From Paraburkholderia sp. FT54 (GTDB taxonomy: Bacteria; Pseudomonadota; Gammaproteobacteria; Burkholderiales; Burkholderiaceae), in the NCBI RefSeq assembly GCF_031585635.1, contig NZ_CP134197.1:744001-808000 (forward strand): DNA of 64,000 nt, read 5' to 3'. The translations under genes were made by a program, and so were the position numbers. Under the pieces are notes generated by a model, which ran no database searches, was not told the DNA's origin, and worked only from the letters and a program-made list of their open reading frames with translations. Below, piece by piece: positions 36,513 to 45,206 of the stretch. Numbering within the stretch: the stretch's first letter is position 1; every line of letters starts with the position of its first letter.

Positions 36513-36531
36513 CCGGACGCGAAATGTCCGG
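36513..36531. promoter_or_regulatory. 19-bp palindrome, copy 2
   Basis: CCGGACG-CGAAA-TGTCCGG, one mismatched pair, 51 bases before the ATG of the tandem AAA+ gene. It belongs to the same motif family as the sites at 40400, 46779 and 56398. Confidence 0.7.
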
Positions 36532-36582
36532 TCAGCACGCGATACTGCGGGCTTCGCAACTGCCGGAGGCTACAACGCACAC

Positions 36583-38802
36583 ATGACGCACCCTCTCGTC
36601 GATCCCGATTCCAATCTCACGGCCACGCCGATCATCGAACCCATCGTGCGGCTGTGGACGCTGCGCTTTCTCGTGGACCTCGAACTGCACCGGCGCCTGA
36701 TCAAGCCGCGCGGTTGGGCGAGCGATCTGATCGTGCGCGCGCTCGCGCTGCCGAAGCTTCAGGCAGTGCAACCGGCGAACACACAAAAGGGGCTGCCCGA
36801 GACGACCGACGACTCCAGCAGCGAAGAAGGCGACGACGAGGACGCGACGATCGCTGGCCTGTTCGGCGACGGCGACGACGACGCGCCGCCGCGCGCCGGC
36901 AAGGGCTTCGACATTGACGCCGCCACGCAACTCCTGCGCGATCGCCACGCCGCGGAGGAAGCGAACGCGCGTCACGCGACCCCGCCCGCGATCGTCGCCG
37001 CCAACATGGCGCGGCTGCGCGAGCTCGTCGGCCTCTCCGACCTCGAGACGCGCATCCTCACTTTCGCCGTGATGGTTCACACCGATCAGGTGCTGGACCT
37101 GATGAGCGACTGGGTCGGCGACCTGACCTCGGCCAGGCTTTTTCACGCGGTGAGCGCTGTGCTTGCCATTCCTGAGAAAGAAGTGCGCCAGGCGTTGTCC
37201 CCGCAGGGTACGCTCGCGCGTTCCGGCCTGCTGACGGTCGACCGCAAACAGCGCTGGGCGCTCGCCACAAAGCTCGATCTGCTGTGCGACGGCTTTGCCG
37301 ATACGATCGTCTCGGACAACATCGACGCGCTCGAACTTCTACGCGGCATGGTCACGTTCGCGCCAATGCCGACGCTGACGCTGGAGGACTTCGCGCATGT
37401 CGACGATGAGATTGAACTGATGCGCGGCTATCTCGAGTGCGTGCTACTCGCGCGCCGGCATGGTGTGAACATTCTCGTGCACGGAGCGCCCGGAACCGGC
37501 AAGACCGAACTCACGCGCGCGTTGGCCCACTCTCTGCAAGTGAAGCTTTACGAGGTCACCGGCGAAGACACCGATGGCGACGCAGTGATGGGCGAGCAGC
37601 GTTTGCGAGCATTTCGTGCCGCGCAGGCATTTTTCGCGGAAACGCCGGCACTGATCGTGTTCGACGAAGCCGAGGACGTGTTCGCCGATACCGGCCCGCA
37701 CGAGCGCAGCGTCGCACAAGCGCGCAAGGCGTGGATCAATCGTGCACTCGAAAGCAATCCGGTGCCCACCTTGTGGCTGTCGAACTCGGTGACCGGTCTC
37801 GATCCGGCCTTCATGCGCCGGTTCGACATGGTGCTGCGCATGCGTGTTCCGCCGGCACGGGTGCGCAAGCGAATCATCCTCGAAGCGTGCGCGCACCGGT
37901 TGCCCGATACCACCGTGCAGCGCATGTCCACGCATGGCGCACTGACGCCGGGCGTGGTCGCGCGCGCGGCGTCCGTGCTGCAACAGGTAGCCGACGACTG
38001 GGCGCCGCAGCGCTTCGGCGAGGCGCTCGAACGGCTCGTCAGCGGCACGCTGGAAGCGCAGGGCCATGCGCCCTTGGCGCCGCCCGTCGCGCTGCCGACC
38101 ACTGGCGATTACGATCTGCGCTATTTGAACGTCGACTGCGATCTGGCGGCACTCGCCCAAGGTGTGGTGCGCACGCGCTCGGCACGGCTCTGCCTTTATG
38201 GTCCGTCGGGCACCGGCAAGAGCGCTTTCGCCGCGTGGCTCGCAGAACGCCTGGAGTGCCCACTTCTGCTCCAGCGCGCCTCGGACATGATTGCGCCATT
38301 CGTCGGAGAGACCGAGCAGAACATCGCGCGGGTGTTCCGCGAAGCGCTGCACGAGCGCGCGGTGCTGCTGATCGACGAAGCCGACAGCTTCCTGCGCGAT
38401 CGGGCCTTTGGCGGTCACAGCTGGGAGATCACGGCGGTCAACGAGATGCTGACGCAGGTGGAGCACTTCAACGGCGTGCTGGTCATGTCGACCAACCTGT
38501 TCGATACGTTCGACGCGGCCGCGCTGCGGCGTTTCGATGCGAAGCTGCACTTCGGTTATCTGAGAGCCGAACAGGCCGGCGCGTTTTTCGCCGAACGCTG
38601 CACGGCGCTTGGGCTCGGTACGCCCGGACCGGAGGACCAGTCCCTGGTCGCCCGGCTTGGCGCGTTGACGCCCGGAGACTTCGCCGCTGTGATCCGCCGT
38701 CACGGGCTGAGCCCGATGCGTTCGGCGGCCGGGTTCGCTCGCGCGCTCGCTGACGAATGCCTCACCAGGCAACGGGGCAAGGCACCGATCGGGTTCAGCT
38801 GA
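36583..38802 (+). CDS. tandem AAA+ ATPase
   Basis: A 739-residue protein with two AAA+ modules. The N-terminal helical domain (1-270) holds an acidic Ser/Asp/Glu linker (about 80-105). Module 1 has Walker A GAPGTGKT (301-308) and Walker B LIVFDEAED; module 2 has Walker A GPSGTGKS (540-547) and Walker B AVLLIDEAD plus STNLFD and arginine-finger-type RRFD motifs. Both ATP sites look intact, so it should be a hexameric remodelling or unfolding machine, related in style to Cdc48/ARC proteins though without a recognised named family. It is transcribed from the palindrome-bearing promoter and stands in front of DNA-processing genes. Confidence 0.85.
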   Translation: MTHPLVDPDSNLTATPIIEPIVRLWTLRFLVDLELHRRLIKPRGWASDLIVRALALPKLQAVQPANTQKGLPETTDDSSSEEGDDEDATIAGLFGDGDDDAPPRAGKGFDIDAATQLLRDRHAAEEANARHATPPAIVAANMARLRELVGLSDLETRILTFAVMVHTDQVLDLMSDWVGDLTSARLFHAVSAVLAIPEKEVRQALSPQGTLARSGLLTVDRKQRWALATKLDLLCDGFADTIVSDNIDALELLRGMVTFAPMPTLTLEDFAHVDDEIELMRGYLECVLLARRHGVNILVHGAPGTGKTELTRALAHSLQVKLYEVTGEDTDGDAVMGEQRLRAFRAAQAFFAETPALIVFDEAEDVFADTGPHERSVAQARKAWINRALESNPVPTLWLSNSVTGLDPAFMRRFDMVLRMRVPPARVRKRIILEACAHRLPDTTVQRMSTHGALTPGVVARAASVLQQVADDWAPQRFGEALERLVSGTLEAQGHAPLAPPVALPTTGDYDLRYLNVDCDLAALAQGVVRTRSARLCLYGPSGTGKSAFAAWLAERLECPLLLQRASDMIAPFVGETEQNIARVFREALHERAVLLIDEADSFLRDRAFGGHSWEITAVNEMLTQVEHFNGVLVMSTNLFDTFDAAALRRFDAKLHFGYLRAEQAGAFFAERCTALGLGTPGPEDQSLVARLGALTPGDFAAVIRRHGLSPMRSAAGFARALADECLTRQRGKAPIGFS

Positions 38803-38946
38803 TTGGAGATACGTGTGCCGATCCAGAACCGATTGTCGAACATGAGGACGTTCGGCCGGGCTAGCGAGTCACGCTGCTCGCAGCGAGGCAAGCCGGAAAG
38901 TGCGAGGGTGTCGTATCGACACCTTTGATCAGATCGTCGGCGTCCC

Positions 38947-39780
38947 TCACCCTGCCTGCTTGCGCAAAACGTCATCGAGCGCGATCAGCGTGGCGAGCGC
39001 CCCACCCTGGATGCCCACGCCGCATGGCGGATTGATCTGCGGTTCGCGCATATTGATGCGGATGACTCTCGGCCCGTGTCGCTCACTGAAACGGCGAATC
39101 GTCGGCAATGCGGTACCCGCGCCGAGTTCGACGACCACGAGCCGTTTCACCGATGGGATCCAGCGCTGCAGGCGCGCCTCCTGCTCGTCGGTTCGCCGCG
39201 ACAGCCAACCGGAGTCCCAGAACATCAGAATGTTGGGACGCGCGAGCGCCCCGCATTCAGGGCAGCGTGGCGGTTGACCGGTAAGACGGCACGCCGGTTC
39301 ATCGACCTGCGGAACAAAATCCGTTGCAGGCCAGATACGCGAGCAGCACGGCACAACACATTGGAGATGGTGAATCGAACCGTGGCATTCGGCGACGCGG
39401 TTCGCGGCGAAACCCGCGCGCTGGAACTGACCGTCGACGTTGCTGGTGAAGACAAACGCGCCGTGCTCCATACGCGCCGCCCAGCGTTTGAGCACGGCAA
39501 AGCCGGCATGAGGTTCTATCTTGCGATAGAGACTCAGACGATGCCCATAGAACCCCCACGCGAGCGTAGGGTCTTCGTCGAAGGCGCGGGGATTGGCCAT
39601 CGATTCGAAGCTGCGCTGCGCCGCGGCCAGCGCAGGGTAGGCGCGCCATAAACCTTCGTTGCCGCGAAAGTCGGGCAACCCTGAATCCACACCCATGCCC
39701 GCGCCGGCGGTCACGAGCAAGCCATCCGCCTCCCGCAGCCATTCGACGGCCCGCAGCATCGTCTGGGCTTGTTTTTCCAT
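38947..39780 (-). CDS. sirtuin (SIR2) NAD-dependent protein deacetylase
   Basis: A 277-residue SIR2-family protein. NAD-binding motif GAGMGVDSGLPDFRG, TSNVDGQF, catalytic His in ECHGSIHHLQC, four zinc-type cysteines (C-x3-4-C before, CPEC after) and PNILMFWDSGW. This is the canonical deacetylase layout with the zinc ribbon, rather than the defence-type NADase SIR2 domain, which usually lacks it. It appears to be the last gene of a short minus-strand unit with two tiny genes, although a strong hairpin precedes it. Its location among defence-like genes makes both housekeeping and defence roles possible. Confidence 0.88.
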   Translation of the reverse strand: MEKQAQTMLRAVEWLREADGLLVTAGAGMGVDSGLPDFRGNEGLWRAYPALAAAQRSFESMANPRAFDEDPTLAWGFYGHRLSLYRKIEPHAGFAVLKRWAARMEHGAFVFTSNVDGQFQRAGFAANRVAECHGSIHHLQCVVPCCSRIWPATDFVPQVDEPACRLTGQPPRCPECGALARPNILMFWDSGWLSRRTDEQEARLQRWIPSVKRLVVVELGAGTALPTIRRFSERHGPRVIRINMREPQINPPCGVGIQGGALATLIALDDVLRKQAG

Positions 39781-39816
39781 TGCGTTCAGCCTCTGTGATT
39801 CCCGTTCGTACTTTGC

Positions 39817-39850
39817 GGCGTGGCTCCGCCATTTTCGTCGGAGCCACGCC
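39817..39850. terminator. strong hairpin before the sirtuin gene
   Basis: A perfect 12-base stem (GGCGTGGCTCCG / CGGAGCCACGCC) with a ten-base loop, between the 47-residue membrane protein gene and the sirtuin gene. No T run follows on the minus strand, so it could be an attenuator or an RNA-stabilising element rather than a terminator. Confidence 0.55.
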
Positions 39851-39899
39851 TGCCATCATGCTACCGCTTCGTGCGCGGCAAACACCGGCAGACGCGTCT

Positions 39900-40043
39900 T
39901 TAATCAGGGCAGGTCGCGGCGGTTAGGGCATCGCGGCGCACTTTCTCGATGTACTTTCCGAGCGCTACCGTCGACAGAATGCCCGCGGCAAAGACGAGCG
40001 CGAATGCCGCAAGGCTCTCAAGCGGAGAATTGTTATTGACCAT
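39900..40043 (-). CDS. 47-residue single-helix membrane protein
   Basis: MVNNNSPLESLAAFALVFAAG and onward, with one predicted membrane helix (about 10-30) and a basic tail (KYIEKVRRDAL). The ATG at 40043 has GAGAGGAA at good spacing. No known family. It lies in the short operon with the 68-residue gene and the sirtuin gene. Small membrane proteins with a basic tail sometimes act as anchors or toxins; nothing here proves either. Confidence 0.6.
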   Translation of the reverse strand: MVNNNSPLESLAAFALVFAAGILSTVALGKYIEKVRRDALTAATCPD

Positions 40044-40111
40044 ATCGGTTCCTCTCAGGTGAATACGTTGTTGACCGCCGCAGCATCGTTGCGGCACCGG
40101 CGTTGGCACCG

Positions 40112-40318
40112 TTATTTGACCGCGCGCCAGATCAACGCAGCAAGCTGGTTGCCCGTGCCCACGATCCTGAAGTTATCGTCGCGCGTCTGGTTGACCTTCG
40201 GATCGAACACGCCAACCCGGCGAAACTGAACATCGCGCGCGATCTGCTTGCCTCCCGAGTCGGTCTCGATGCTGCCGACCACACGATGCTGATCGTCCCG
40301 AATATATTCGACGGCCAT
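40112..40318 (-). CDS. 68-residue protein of unknown function
   Basis: A small soluble protein, MAVEYIRDDQHRVVGSIETD and onward, likely beta-rich with repeated D-x-x-F/Y-R-x-VG units (DDQHRVVG, DDNFRIVG). The two similar units, about 45 residues apart, suggest an internal repeat. AGGAG lies seven bases before the ATG. The palindrome at 40400 is about 80 bases upstream, which is an operator-like distance. No family was recognised. Confidence 0.6.
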   Translation of the reverse strand: MAVEYIRDDQHRVVGSIETDSGGKQIARDVQFRRVGVFDPKVNQTRDDNFRIVGTGNQLAALIWRAVK

Positions 40319-40399
40319 ATTTTTTCTCCTGGCGTTGGAAAGTCTGTCGGCTTCATCCAGCGAACTTGCCGCCGTGCCGTCATGACTTTAGATGCGGAT

Positions 40400-40418
40400 C
40401 GAGACAAATCGTGTCCCG
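40400..40418. promoter_or_regulatory. 19-bp palindrome, copy 3
   Basis: CGAGACA-AATCG-TGTCCCG, one mismatched pair, 82 bases upstream of the 68-residue gene. It matches the sites at 36513, 46779 and 56398 in arm sequence and spacing. Confidence 0.7.
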
Positions 40419-40536
40419 AACATTGGCCGGCGCTCCGCATCATCGTGTCGGCTTGACGTCAGTCTGGAAAGCGCACAGGGCCGAAGACGCGCTGCATCGG
40501 TTTGGCCCCTTCCTCCTGCCCCAGCAGACGATTTAC

Positions 40537-43215
40537 TCAACTCTTCGGACGGAAATCGATGTGGATCGCCGAGATCTGCGCCTGTGCCTGCGGCGGCAAC
40601 TGTACCAGCCGCTCCGGCGCAAGAATTTCGCCGAATAGTTGCGCGCGTAGCAGCCGCACACGCTCCTGCACCACCGATGAGCGCAACTCGTCATAAGTAC
40701 CCTCGACCGCGAGCGTGTAGACCTCCAGCTTCGGCGGCGTGTGGTCCTGATCGAGGGCCGCTTCGCATGCCTTCATCCATGCGCTGTTCTGTCGGTCCAC
40801 GCGTCCAATCTGCTGTTCGATCCGGCCTGGGTTCCAGTCCAGATGAAACAGGACCACGGTTCGGCACGCGTGATGGAGATTGAGTCCCTCGCTCATCACG
40901 TCCGACTGGCCGAGCAGCACCCTCGGATTGAGGCGCGAATGGTTGAACGCACCTTGCCGGGCACGACGCGTGGCCGGTTTGGTGTCGCCGATCATCAGCT
41001 GGGCAAACGGGCTCATGCGGAAGACGTACTCGCCAGCCTCATTGCTCTGCAGATCCTCCTTGAGCTGTTCGACGATCCTGGTCCAACTGAGGACTTCCCG
41101 GTTGCTCTTATGCGCTTCTTTTTTTTCAGGTGGATCGGGATCGCGCAAGCTCGCCAGCCGCGCGCGCACCTCCTCGCGCAAGGCCTCCTTCTCATCTGGA
41201 TCGTCGACGGCCCATAGCTGGTCCTCGACGCAGAGCTGCTGGATCAGCCACGTTGCCAGCACGCCGGCCAGCTCGGGGGAGAGATGGCGCAGGAGACCGG
41301 CCTTTTCCACGACGCCGCTGCACACGTCGCGCAGTTGCTCGCGCTCCCGCTCGTATCGCGCCGTGAACTCCCCGGCCTTCTTCTCGAATTGCTCGTCGCT
41401 CATTCCAGCGAGTTCGAACTCAGGGTCAAGGCGCCAGCGCTGCATGTCGTGATCCGTGGCCCGCACGCCTTGCGGCAGCGGGATCGGCTTCCCGTCGCGC
41501 ATGTGCCGCAGATAATGGCGAATGTTCAGGCTGCGGTTCAGGGCATGCAGCGAGGCGAGGTACTCACCGAAGACCAGCACCTTCTCGCCGTCACGACGGA
41601 CGGTGAGTTCCTCGATCAACCGCACCGCCGCGAGCACGCGCGGATGCCATTGCAACGCGTAGCGCGGATTGTCAGCGACCTCGCCGAGCTGCTCGCAGTC
41701 TTCCCGCGCGGCGGCCGCGCGCCAGTATTTGCAGCGCTGCAGCCGTGCCTGCGCCGCGCGCGCCGCCATGGGGTCCGCGCGCTCCGGAAGCGCCTCATCC
41801 TCCTCTTTTCTGCTCCGCTTTTCTTCGTCGATGTCCACGTCCTGCAGCGCTTCGGGTTGTTGCGGCAGCGCCTGCGAAAAACGCATGCCCGCGGTCTTCA
41901 GGTCGTGTCCGACGCTGGTGCCCCGCGCCGCCGCGGCCAGTGCCTCGGACAAGGCGAGCTTCCTGCGCTCGGAGAGGTTCAATTTCGCCAGCACGACCGG
42001 GTGTGCGTGGTACTCCCGATGAGGGTGGGCGCCGTTCCGCTCGCCTGTCTGTTGCGTATAGCGCTGCACCAGGGGGTGATCTCGCCACAGACGCCGCGTC
42101 ACGATATCTTGCAGCTTCTCCTGGAATTCACTCGCCGACGACCTGAGTGTCGCGATTTCGTCCTGCGATCCGGCGCGCAAACCTTCGACCGCCTTGGCAT
42201 AGCGGTTCACTACACCACTCAGGACTTTCACCCGCTCGTCCCCCAGACCGAGCCGACTGAAGATCGCCTTCCACTGCTCAACACTGAGTTCCATGGGCGT
42301 GGCCGTGAGCGCGAGCCGTTTGGCTTGACGGTTCCGCGAACCCGAAAACAGGATATGGTCGATCAGCTTGGTGAGCCGGCTGCGCAGTTTGCCCTCGGCC
42401 TGCTTCTCCTCGAGGCTGAGATTCGCGCCGGCGCGGCTCTTGTGTGCTTCGTCCACGATGAGCAGGTCGAAGTCGCCCAGCAGTTCGCCGATCATGTCCT
42501 GGAACAGCTTGGCGAGCTTTTCGTCCTTGAAGGTTTCCGGCGCGGGTGTGCCGACTACGGCGTCCTGCAACAGTTGGCGCGTGGCGGCGCTGCAGCGCTC
42601 ACCGATGTACCGTGCGGCATCCTGCTGCATCGGACTGACCAGCAGATTGTTAGCGCCCCAGGTGCCAAGGCCCGTTTTTTTTCGGACCAGATAAGGCAGC
42701 GCCCACAACTCGTGGTTCACTACTTTGCCCACCGGCGGCAACCCGAATCCATGCGAGATGAACAGAATCGGGAATGCGTCGGCGAGTGGGTACGAGCTGT
42801 CGTCGCTGTATAGATCCGCGTAGGTCCGCAGGAAGCGATGCGCGGGCGCCTCCTGCAACCAGCCAAGCCGCAGATTGCTCAACTGCTTCAGAAAGCCTTG
42901 CACTTCCTCGTCCTGCCACTGGTAGGCAAGTCCTGGCGGGATCAGCACGGCAACCCGGCCCCCGCTCGCCGCCACGCAGACCGCGAGGGCGACGGCCAGA
43001 CGCGTCTTGCCCAGGCCGACTTCGTCCGCGATAAGGACACCCGGCTCCTCTCGCAGCCGCTGCGCCATCCAGCGCAAGGAGGCATCCTGATTGGCGCGCC
43101 ATAGCTCGCTGCCGTCGGGCAGGCTGCGCACGTTGGCGAGCTGCTCGAGCCGCTTCAGCACCAGGTCCCAATCCACTGCCCGACTCCTTCCGTAACCAGC
43201 TTGCTTCACATGCAT
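40537..43215 (-). CDS. SNF2-like superfamily 2 helicase/translocase
   Basis: An 892-residue protein. Motif I DEVGLGKT (64-71), Ia VLIPPGLAYQW, II LLIVDEAHKSR, III LALTATPMELS; C-terminal half with VLVFGEYLASL, then motifs V/VI (SEGLNLHHACRTVVLF, NPGRIEQQIGRVDRQNS). This is a RapA/SNF2-type double-stranded DNA translocase, with the long insertions between lobes seen in defence-associated members. The start at 43215 overlaps the stop of the Tdp1-like gene by ten bases, so the two are co-translated. Together with the upstream unknown gene it forms a tight three-gene operon. Confidence 0.85.
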   Translation of the reverse strand: MHVKQAGYGRSRAVDWDLVLKRLEQLANVRSLPDGSELWRANQDASLRWMAQRLREEPGVLIADEVGLGKTRLAVALAVCVAASGGRVAVLIPPGLAYQWQDEEVQGFLKQLSNLRLGWLQEAPAHRFLRTYADLYSDDSSYPLADAFPILFISHGFGLPPVGKVVNHELWALPYLVRKKTGLGTWGANNLLVSPMQQDAARYIGERCSAATRQLLQDAVVGTPAPETFKDEKLAKLFQDMIGELLGDFDLLIVDEAHKSRAGANLSLEEKQAEGKLRSRLTKLIDHILFSGSRNRQAKRLALTATPMELSVEQWKAIFSRLGLGDERVKVLSGVVNRYAKAVEGLRAGSQDEIATLRSSASEFQEKLQDIVTRRLWRDHPLVQRYTQQTGERNGAHPHREYHAHPVVLAKLNLSERRKLALSEALAAAARGTSVGHDLKTAGMRFSQALPQQPEALQDVDIDEEKRSRKEEDEALPERADPMAARAAQARLQRCKYWRAAAAREDCEQLGEVADNPRYALQWHPRVLAAVRLIEELTVRRDGEKVLVFGEYLASLHALNRSLNIRHYLRHMRDGKPIPLPQGVRATDHDMQRWRLDPEFELAGMSDEQFEKKAGEFTARYEREREQLRDVCSGVVEKAGLLRHLSPELAGVLATWLIQQLCVEDQLWAVDDPDEKEALREEVRARLASLRDPDPPEKKEAHKSNREVLSWTRIVEQLKEDLQSNEAGEYVFRMSPFAQLMIGDTKPATRRARQGAFNHSRLNPRVLLGQSDVMSEGLNLHHACRTVVLFHLDWNPGRIEQQIGRVDRQNSAWMKACEAALDQDHTPPKLEVYTLAVEGTYDELRSSVVQERVRLLRAQLFGEILAPERLVQLPPQAQAQISAIHIDFRPKS

Positions 43216-45206
43216 AGGGCTTCCGCGTTCGAAGGCACGCACCACGCGGCACGCAGGTCATGAAGGAAGGTCCGATACTGCCTGTGCAGTTCCGCTCGTT
43301 CCGCCAGCCAGGGCGGCACAAAGCCGGGCTGATCCAGCGCGTCAAACAGATCGACCTTGAGGGCCCGGATTGCTTCCCGCTCGTGCGTTGCCGTCTGCTC
43401 CAAGAGCAACACCCGTAGCTGCGTCAGCCAGTACGGAAACTCCTCGGGGGTCGTCAGCACGTTGCGCTGCGCGATCGTCTCGACCAGCATGGCAAGCGTA
43501 CGCAGGGCATAGCGGGCCGCGCCGCCACGTACATCCGCGCCGGCGGCTGCTGGGCGGCCGACGTCTTCATCGTCCTCATCGTCCTCGTGGTCATGCGGCG
43601 GCAGTGCGGGGAACACAAGTAGCGCCTGCAGGACACTCTCCACGTCCAGTTGCGGCACGGCACGCCTGCAGAACAGGCCGTTCGCGGCAAATACGGCCAC
43701 GTCCCACCCGAATCCCGCGGGCTGCGATGCCGGGTCCACGTTGCGTACTCGCACGAACGGCGGACAGGCCGCGGCAGTCCAGGGAACGGACTCCCGTTCG
43801 GGTTCGACCGCTATCCACAGACCGTCCGGCCCTTGCAGCCATAGCGTAGTCCGCGGCACTTCGCTGCGGACAAGATGCAGGCACTCGCCCGCCTGGCGAA
43901 AGAACAGCACGGGCGGCGGATCGAGCGGCTCGAACATGTCTTCACCCGGGCCCTCCACTGCCTCCTTCAGAGCCCGCTCAGGCGCCCGATCGCCACACGC
44001 CAGGCGTTGCCAGATCTGCGCGATGCGTTCGTCGGGCAAGAGCACCGTGCCGGCTTCCACGTTTCCCACGCCGCGACGATCCCGCGCATCGCCCTCGACA
44101 CAGGCTCGCGTCAGAAAGCCGCGATGCGACAGGTTGCCCGAGCCCAGGTACAGGAAGGCCAGCCTCGCACTGCCCTCCCCGGCTTCGCGGACCTGATCAA
44201 GCCCGGCGATGTACTTGGCGTGCAGAAACCTGCGGCCCACCTTCGCCTTCTTCTCCAGCGGGTCGCGCGGCAAGCACAGGGACCATTTTCCAGCCCGGCT
44301 CTGAGTCAGCCTGCGCGCGCCCACCTTTGTCCCGCGCAGCTGCTCGAGCCAGGCGGCAATGCCACCCGCCCGCTCAGGATTGAACACCAGCAGGCGGCTG
44401 CCGGGATCACCCAACGATTCCAGTTTCTGCAGCACCGTGGGTGCCGAATCCGGGGCCGTCTTGCCGGCTTGCTCGAAGAAGCCCGATCCCGCTACCAAAG
44501 TCGACACGCCCTTCTGTGGAAAGCGCTTTCTGATCTGATCGAACAGCGACCGGTCGAGGCTGTGGATAAATTGCGGCGTTCGCTTCGAAGCGCTGCCGCG
44601 TAACTGCAACCGGTCACGCCAGACCTTCAGCCATCCGGTCACGAGGACGTCGTCGGCGAGGTCAGCGTGGTGCTTACCGTAGAGGCCGCCCAACAGCCGC
44701 TCGAAGAACTCGAAGGCGGCGTGCACGTCCGCCAGTGCCTGATCTGCATTCGCCCCATCACTTTCCGCCTCCCACTCTGTCGTCCAGAACAGGTCGATCT
44801 GGCCTTGGCGTCCCCAGGTCTCGGCTGTCCAGTTTCCGGTGGAGACGACCAGACGCCAGCGACACGGCGCCCCGACACTCGACGGGCCGAAGCCCATCAG
44901 CGCCACCTTCGCGTGCATCAGGCTCGTGCGGCTCCGCCACGCATCCTTCAGGCACGGCGACAGTTGCAGCAAGCCGGGAACCGGTTGCGCCTGCAACTGC
45001 CGGCTCGACGCGTCGAGCATCATCAGCCCGCGCACGAGGCCTCTGGCTCGACGCTGTGCGGGGGTATCGTTGGTGAAAGCCGCCAGCGCCCGCTCAAGGG
45101 TCTCCGTGTCGCCGCTCAGTCCGCACAGCAGCAGATGCGTACCGTGCTCGCCTTGCGGCGGTGAGAAGAGCGTCTCGAGGTCGCTGCGATCCTTGACGGC
45201 ACTCAT
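43206..45206 (-). CDS. Tdp1-like phospholipase D-superfamily phosphodiesterase
   Basis: A 666-residue protein with two HKN motifs in the arrangement of eukaryotic tyrosyl-DNA phosphodiesterase 1. Motif 1: His98, Lys100 (MHAKVALMGF) and Asn125 (VSTGNWTAETWG), followed by Q and W as in Tdp1. Motif 2: His329, Lys331 (FLHAKYIAG) and Asn358 (LGSGNLSHRGF), then NVEAGTVLLPDE like Tdp1's ELGVLFLPS. Tdp1 hydrolyses 3'-phosphodiester adducts such as trapped topoisomerase. The asparagines replace the Asp of ordinary HKD enzymes. Its start overlaps the upstream gene by four bases and its stop overlaps the helicase start. Confidence 0.75.
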   Translation of the reverse strand: MSAVKDRSDLETLFSPPQGEHGTHLLLCGLSGDTETLERALAAFTNDTPAQRRARGLVRGLMMLDASSRQLQAQPVPGLLQLSPCLKDAWRSRTSLMHAKVALMGFGPSSVGAPCRWRLVVSTGNWTAETWGRQGQIDLFWTTEWEAESDGANADQALADVHAAFEFFERLLGGLYGKHHADLADDVLVTGWLKVWRDRLQLRGSASKRTPQFIHSLDRSLFDQIRKRFPQKGVSTLVAGSGFFEQAGKTAPDSAPTVLQKLESLGDPGSRLLVFNPERAGGIAAWLEQLRGTKVGARRLTQSRAGKWSLCLPRDPLEKKAKVGRRFLHAKYIAGLDQVREAGEGSARLAFLYLGSGNLSHRGFLTRACVEGDARDRRGVGNVEAGTVLLPDERIAQIWQRLACGDRAPERALKEAVEGPGEDMFEPLDPPPVLFFRQAGECLHLVRSEVPRTTLWLQGPDGLWIAVEPERESVPWTAAACPPFVRVRNVDPASQPAGFGWDVAVFAANGLFCRRAVPQLDVESVLQALLVFPALPPHDHEDDEDDEDVGRPAAAGADVRGGAARYALRTLAMLVETIAQRNVLTTPEEFPYWLTQLRVLLLEQTATHEREAIRALKVDLFDALDQPGFVPPWLAERAELHRQYRTFLHDLRAAWCVPSNAEALCM

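Noticed and set aside
36532..37146. Large antisense ORFs over the AAA+ gene, recCBD, helicase and MCP genes
   Set aside because: High GC3 genes leave long open frames on the opposite strand; these have no domains and no start signals.
43206..45206. Ordinary HKD phospholipase D nuclease
   Set aside because: The position of the HKD aspartate is taken by Asn in both halves (Asn125, Asn358) and the flanking sequence follows Tdp1.
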